14,729 nt of DNA from Pseudomonadota bacterium (GTDB taxonomy: Bacteria > Pseudomonadota > Alphaproteobacteria > Rhizobiales > Devosiaceae): contig JAEWCE010000160.1 in the NCBI GenBank assembly GCA_023390785.1, positions 1 to 14,729 on the forward strand, written 5' to 3'. This document shows positions 12,407-14,729 of this stretch, in pieces (the stretch's first letter is position 1; each line of letters starts with the position of its first letter). Made by a program: the position numbers and the translations under genes. Below the pieces are notes generated by a model. The model saw nothing but the letters and a program-made list of their open reading frames with translations, made no database searches and was not told where the DNA came from.

Positions 12407-12437
12407 AAACAAAAAGGCCCCGCCAAGGCAGGGCCTT
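12407..12437 (-). terminator. Intrinsic terminator of rpmE
   Basis: On the minus strand AAGGCCC pairs with GGGCCTT (plus-strand arms 12414-12420 and 12431-12437) around a 10-base loop, followed by TTTTTGTTT (complement of 12407-12415). It lies 24 bases beyond the rpmE stop. The other strand lacks a matching T-run after the stem, so it mainly serves rpmE rather than rcdA. Confidence 0.85.
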
Positions 12438-12460
12438 CCGAAACCGAAGGGGCCGCAGTT

Positions 12461-12682
12461 CTAGATCCCGAGGCCCTTGAAGCGCTCCTTGAAGCGGCTG
12501 ACGCGGCCGCCGCGATCCAGCAGATTGCCCTGCACGCCTGTCCAGGCCGGATGCGTCTTGGGATCGATGTCGAGCTGCAGCGTGTCGCCCTCTTTGCCGT
12601 AGGTCGAACGCGTCTGGTAGGTGGTCCCGTCGGTCATCGCCACGGTGATCATGTGATAGTCGGGGTGGATGTCTTTCTTCAT
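12461..12682 (-). CDS. rpmE: Ribosomal protein L31 (zinc-free type)
   Basis: 73 residues from ATG 12680-12682, with GAGG (complement of 12689-12692) 6 bases upstream; an ORF extension to 12709 lacks family similarity. L31 is a small large-subunit protein at the intersubunit bridge. The sequence MKKDIHPDYHMITVAMTDG and the C-terminal RVSRFKERFKGLG are typical. There is no cysteine, so this is the C-minus form without a zinc ribbon, which in some bacteria is the form used under zinc limitation; in Hyphomicrobiales this 73-residue version appears to be the standard copy. It is a single-gene unit with its own terminator, a candidate promoter and a leader hairpin. It diverges from the ABC exporter gene. 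Confidence 0.96.
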   Translation of the reverse strand: MKKDIHPDYHMITVAMTDGTTYQTRSTYGKEGDTLQLDIDPKTHPAWTGVQGNLLDRGGRVSRFKERFKGLGI

Positions 12683-12700
12683 GGCGGGCCTCAAATCAAA

Positions 12701-12721
12701 CGGGCGCAAACACTGCGCCCG
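12701..12721 (-). promoter_or_regulatory. Perfect hairpin in the rpmE 5' leader
   Basis: CGGGCGCA and TGCGCCCG form a perfect 8-bp stem around a 5-base loop. It ends 8 bases upstream of the rpmE ribosome binding site and lacks a T-run, so it is not a terminator. A stable structure here could be an L31 autoregulatory site; L31 leaders are known in several other bacterial groups, but correspondence to them is not established. Confidence 0.5.
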
Positions 12722-12747
12722 GCGAAACTGAACGGGAATTTGGCGGC

Positions 12748-12776
12748 TCTCTACAGAAAAAACGCCGCCTCGGCAA
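12748..12776 (-). promoter_or_regulatory. Candidate rpmE promoter
   Basis: On the minus strand TTGCCG (complement of 12771-12776) and TAGAGA (complement of 12748-12753) are exactly 17 bases apart. The -10 is mediocre. A start near 12741 would give a leader of about 60 nt that includes the perfect hairpin. The elements overlap a terminator-like structure at 12757-12788, so only one of the two readings may be functional. Confidence 0.4.
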
Positions 12777-12788
12777 GAGCCGGGGCGG
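12757..12788 (-). terminator. Terminator-like hairpin with T6 upstream of rpmE
   Basis: On the minus strand CCGCCcCGGC pairs with GCCGaGGCGG (plus-strand arms 12765-12774 and 12779-12788) with one C/A mismatch and a 4-base loop, followed by CG and six T (12757-12762). As sequence it is a good intrinsic terminator, but no minus-strand gene precedes it within the 200-bp gap. It could end an unseen short RNA, attenuate rpmE, or block transcription arriving from the right. Confidence 0.5.
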
Positions 12789-12857
12789 GGTAGCCCGGCG
12801 GCAAGCCGCAGGAGCCTTCCCCTGGGCTGGCATAGGCAGTGCGCAGGGAGAGCCGGG

Positions 12858-12886
12858 TTGCGGCCTTTGAGGCAGCCGCCTATATC
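12858..12886 (+). promoter_or_regulatory. Candidate promoter of the ABC exporter gene
   Basis: TTGCGG (12858-12863) and TATATC (12881-12886) are separated by exactly 17 bases, a plausible housekeeping promoter for an alphaproteobacterium. Transcription would begin near 12893, about 24 bases before the ATG of the exporter. Confidence 0.5.
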
Positions 12887-12916
12887 GATGGCACTTTGGC
12901 CACCGACACGCGCACC

Positions 12917-14729
12917 ATGCCCGCATCCGTGACGCCGCGGCTTGGCCGCAAGGGCGAGGAACAGCAGCGCGTCGACCCCAAATCGCTGCGGCCGCTGCGC
13001 CGGCTCGTCCCGTTCATCCTGCGCTACAAGACCCGCGTGCTGCTGACGCTGGTGTTCCTGCTGATCGCCGCCGTCTCCACCCTGGTGATCCCCGCGCTGG
13101 CCGGCAGGATCGTCGACCTCGGCTTCGTCGAGAAGAACCTCGACATGATGACACGCTATGGCTGGCTGATCGTCGGCGTCGCCGCCATTGTCGCGGTCGC
13201 CAGTGCCGCCCGCTTCTATTTCGTTTCAGTGCTCGGCGAGCGCGTGCTTACCGATCTGCGGCGCGCCGTGTTCGACCATCTGTTGACGCTGGACGCGACC
13301 TTCTACGACCTGCACCGCGTCGGCGAATTGACCTCGCGCCTCAACGGCGACGTGGCCACCATCCGCGGCGCCATCGGCTCCAGCCTGTCGATGACGCTGC
13401 GCGGCGCCGTCACCATCATCGGCGCCGTGGCGCTGATGTTCCTGACCAGCTGGTGGCTGGCGCTCGCCGTGGTCGTTATCGCTCCCGCGGTGATCATCCC
13501 GGTGATCATCCTCGCCCGCCGGCTGCGCCGCATGTCCCGCCGCACCCAGGACGCGCTGGCCGAGATGTCGGCGATGGCCACCGAGGCGCTGGGCGCCAGC
13601 AAGACCATCAAGAGTTTCGTCCAGGAACCGTACCAGTCGGACGACTATGGCAGGCGGGCCGAAGAATCGTACCGGGCCGAAGTGACCCGGCTCGGCGGCC
13701 GTGCGGCCATGATCGGCGGCATCATGTTCGGCGTGGTGGTCGGGCTGGTGCTGCTCGTCTGGTGGGGTGCCAAATCGGTATTCGACGGCGCCGTCACCAC
13801 CGGCCAACTGACCCAGTTCATGATCTACGCCTTGATGGCGACCAATGCCCTGAGCTCGATCTCCGAGGTCATGGGGTCACTGCAGACCGTCTCGGGCGCC
13901 ACCGAGCGGCTGATCGAGATTCTCGACACCAAGCCGGGGATCGTCGCGCCCGCTAGCCCAGTTGCCCTGCCCGTCCCGCCGCTTGGCACCATCGCCTTCG
14001 AAAACGTGAGCTTCGCCTATGAGACACGCGACAACGAGCAGGTGCTGAGCGATTTGAGCTTTGCCGTGGGCAAGGGCGAGACCGTGGCCCTGGTCGGCGC
14101 CTCAGGCGCCGGCAAGAGTACCGTCTTTGCGCTCGCGCAGCGCTTCTACGACGTCACCGCCGGGCGCATCCTGGTCGACGGCGTCGATATCCGGAACACC
14201 GCTCCAGCCGAGCTGCGCCGCCGCTTTGCCTATGTCGAGCAGGAGCCGACGATCTTCGCGGGCACCGTCACCGAGAATATCCGCTTCGGCAAGCCGGACG
14301 CCACCGACGCCGAGGTCGAGGCTGCCGCCCGCGCCGCGCTTGTGCACGATTTCGTGGTCCAGCTCGAGAACGGCTACGACTCGATCGTGGGCGTGCGTGG
14401 CGTCATGCTGTCAGGCGGGCAGAAGCAGCGGCTCGCCATCGCCCGCGCCCTGCTCAAGGACGCCCCGATCCTGCTGCTCGACGAGGCCACGTCGGCACTC
14501 GACGCCGAGAGCGAGCGGCTGGTGCAGATCGCGCTCGAGCACCTGATGCAGGGCCGCACCACGCTGGTCATCGCCCACCGCCTCGCCACCATCCGCGACG
14601 CCGACCGTATCCTCGTCCTCGAGGAGGGCCGGCTCATCGACCAGGGCTCGCACGACGAACTGGTCGCCAAGGGCGGGCGCTATGCCGAACTCGCCAGGCT
14701 CCAGTTCCGCACTGCCGAAAGCCTTGCGG
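12917..14729 (+). CDS. MsbA-like ABC exporter half-transporter (open at right edge)
   Basis: 604 codons from ATG 12917 to the window end without a stop; family members are about 600 residues, so little is missing. The start lacks a clear Shine-Dalgarno; a TTG at 12896 is an alternative. A six-helix membrane domain (about 38-320) precedes a nucleotide-binding domain (about 358-595). The latter shows Walker A GASGAGKS (394-401), Q-loop Q442, signature LSGGQ (498-502), Walker B ILLLDE (518-523), D-loop SALD (526-529) and H-loop H554, so the ATPase site is complete. The fused half-transporter would work as a homodimer exporting a lipid or hydrophobic compound. It resembles the MsbA-related exporters common in alphaproteobacteria, but the substrate cannot be read from sequence. 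The neighbouring rpmE is divergent and unrelated in function. Confidence 0.92.
   Translation, partial: MPASVTPRLGRKGEEQQRVDPKSLRPLRRLVPFILRYKTRVLLTLVFLLIAAVSTLVIPALAGRIVDLGFVEKNLDMMTRYGWLIVGVAAIVAVASAARFYFVSVLGERVLTDLRRAVFDHLLTLDATFYDLHRVGELTSRLNGDVATIRGAIGSSLSMTLRGAVTIIGAVALMFLTSWWLALAVVVIAPAVIIPVIILARRLRRMSRRTQDALAEMSAMATEALGASKTIKSFVQEPYQSDDYGRRAEESYRAEVTRLGGRAAMIGGIMFGVVVGLVLLVWWGAKSVFDGAVTTGQLTQFMIYALMATNALSSISEVMGSLQTVSGATERLIEILDTKPGIVAPASPVALPVPPLGTIAFENVSFAYETRDNEQVLSDLSFAVGKGETVALVGASGAGKSTVFALAQRFYDVTAGRILVDGVDIRNTAPAELRRRFAYVEQEPTIFAGTVTENIRFGKPDATDAEVEAAARAALVHDFVVQLENGYDSIVGVRGVMLSGGQKQRLAIARALLKDAPILLLDEATSALDAESERLVQIALEHLMQGRTTLVIAHRLATIRDADRILVLEEGRLIDQGSHDELVAKGGRYAELARLQFRTAESLA

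Noticed and set aside
13226..13807. 193-codon minus-strand frame inside the ABC exporter
   Set aside because: It is antisense to the transmembrane domain, His/Gly/Asp-rich and without motifs; the plus frame is a complete exporter domain.

Overview
The window looks like chromosome of a GC-rich alphaproteobacterium of the Hyphomicrobiales, possibly close to Devosia; the genus is a guess from gene order and protein style. The evidence is the yebC / ruvCAB / ybgC / tolQRA order, a DUF1465/RcdA-type protein, a perfect CtrA-type box (TTAA-N7-TTAA), and a 73-residue ribosomal protein L31 without cysteines. No rRNA, tRNA, CRISPR array, transposase or prophage gene was found.

Bases 1-5987 (minus strand) hold a tightly packed Holliday-junction and envelope block, read right to left: ruvC, ruvA, a HEPN-like gene, an unknown small gene, ruvB, a rhomboid-like membrane protein, ybgC, a 206-bp gap, then tolQ, tolR and the 5' part of tolA, which runs off the left edge. 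Most junctions between ruvC and ybgC are 4-base stop/start overlaps. The HEPN-like/unknown pair sits between ruvA and ruvB, has visibly lower GC than its hosts, and overlaps both neighbours exactly.

Bases 5988-10741 are accessory: two tandem membrane-bound GGDEF proteins (plus strand) with matching motif positions and intact product-inhibition sites, a CLC-family anion transporter with C-terminal CBS domains (minus), a divergent MarR-type regulator (plus), and a TMEM175-type potassium channel homologue (minus) that follows yebC with a 2-bp gap.

Bases 10744-12388 hold yebC (minus) and rcdA (plus), diverging from a 373-bp region. That region carries a good yebC promoter, a perfect CtrA box, and a compact hairpin-rich stretch ending in a strong intrinsic terminator. 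It reads as a candidate CtrA-controlled small RNA of about 100 nt, or an rcdA leader with an attenuator. RcdA promotes CtrA proteolysis in Caulobacter, so this locus may be a small cell-cycle feedback module.

Bases 12407-14729 hold rpmE (minus) with a terminator and a perfect 5'-UTR hairpin, then a divergent MsbA-like ABC exporter (plus) that is still open at the right edge. The signals most worth following are the ruvA/ruvB insertion, the CtrA box with its candidate sRNA, the rpmE leader, and the signal-peptide-like N terminus of TolQ.
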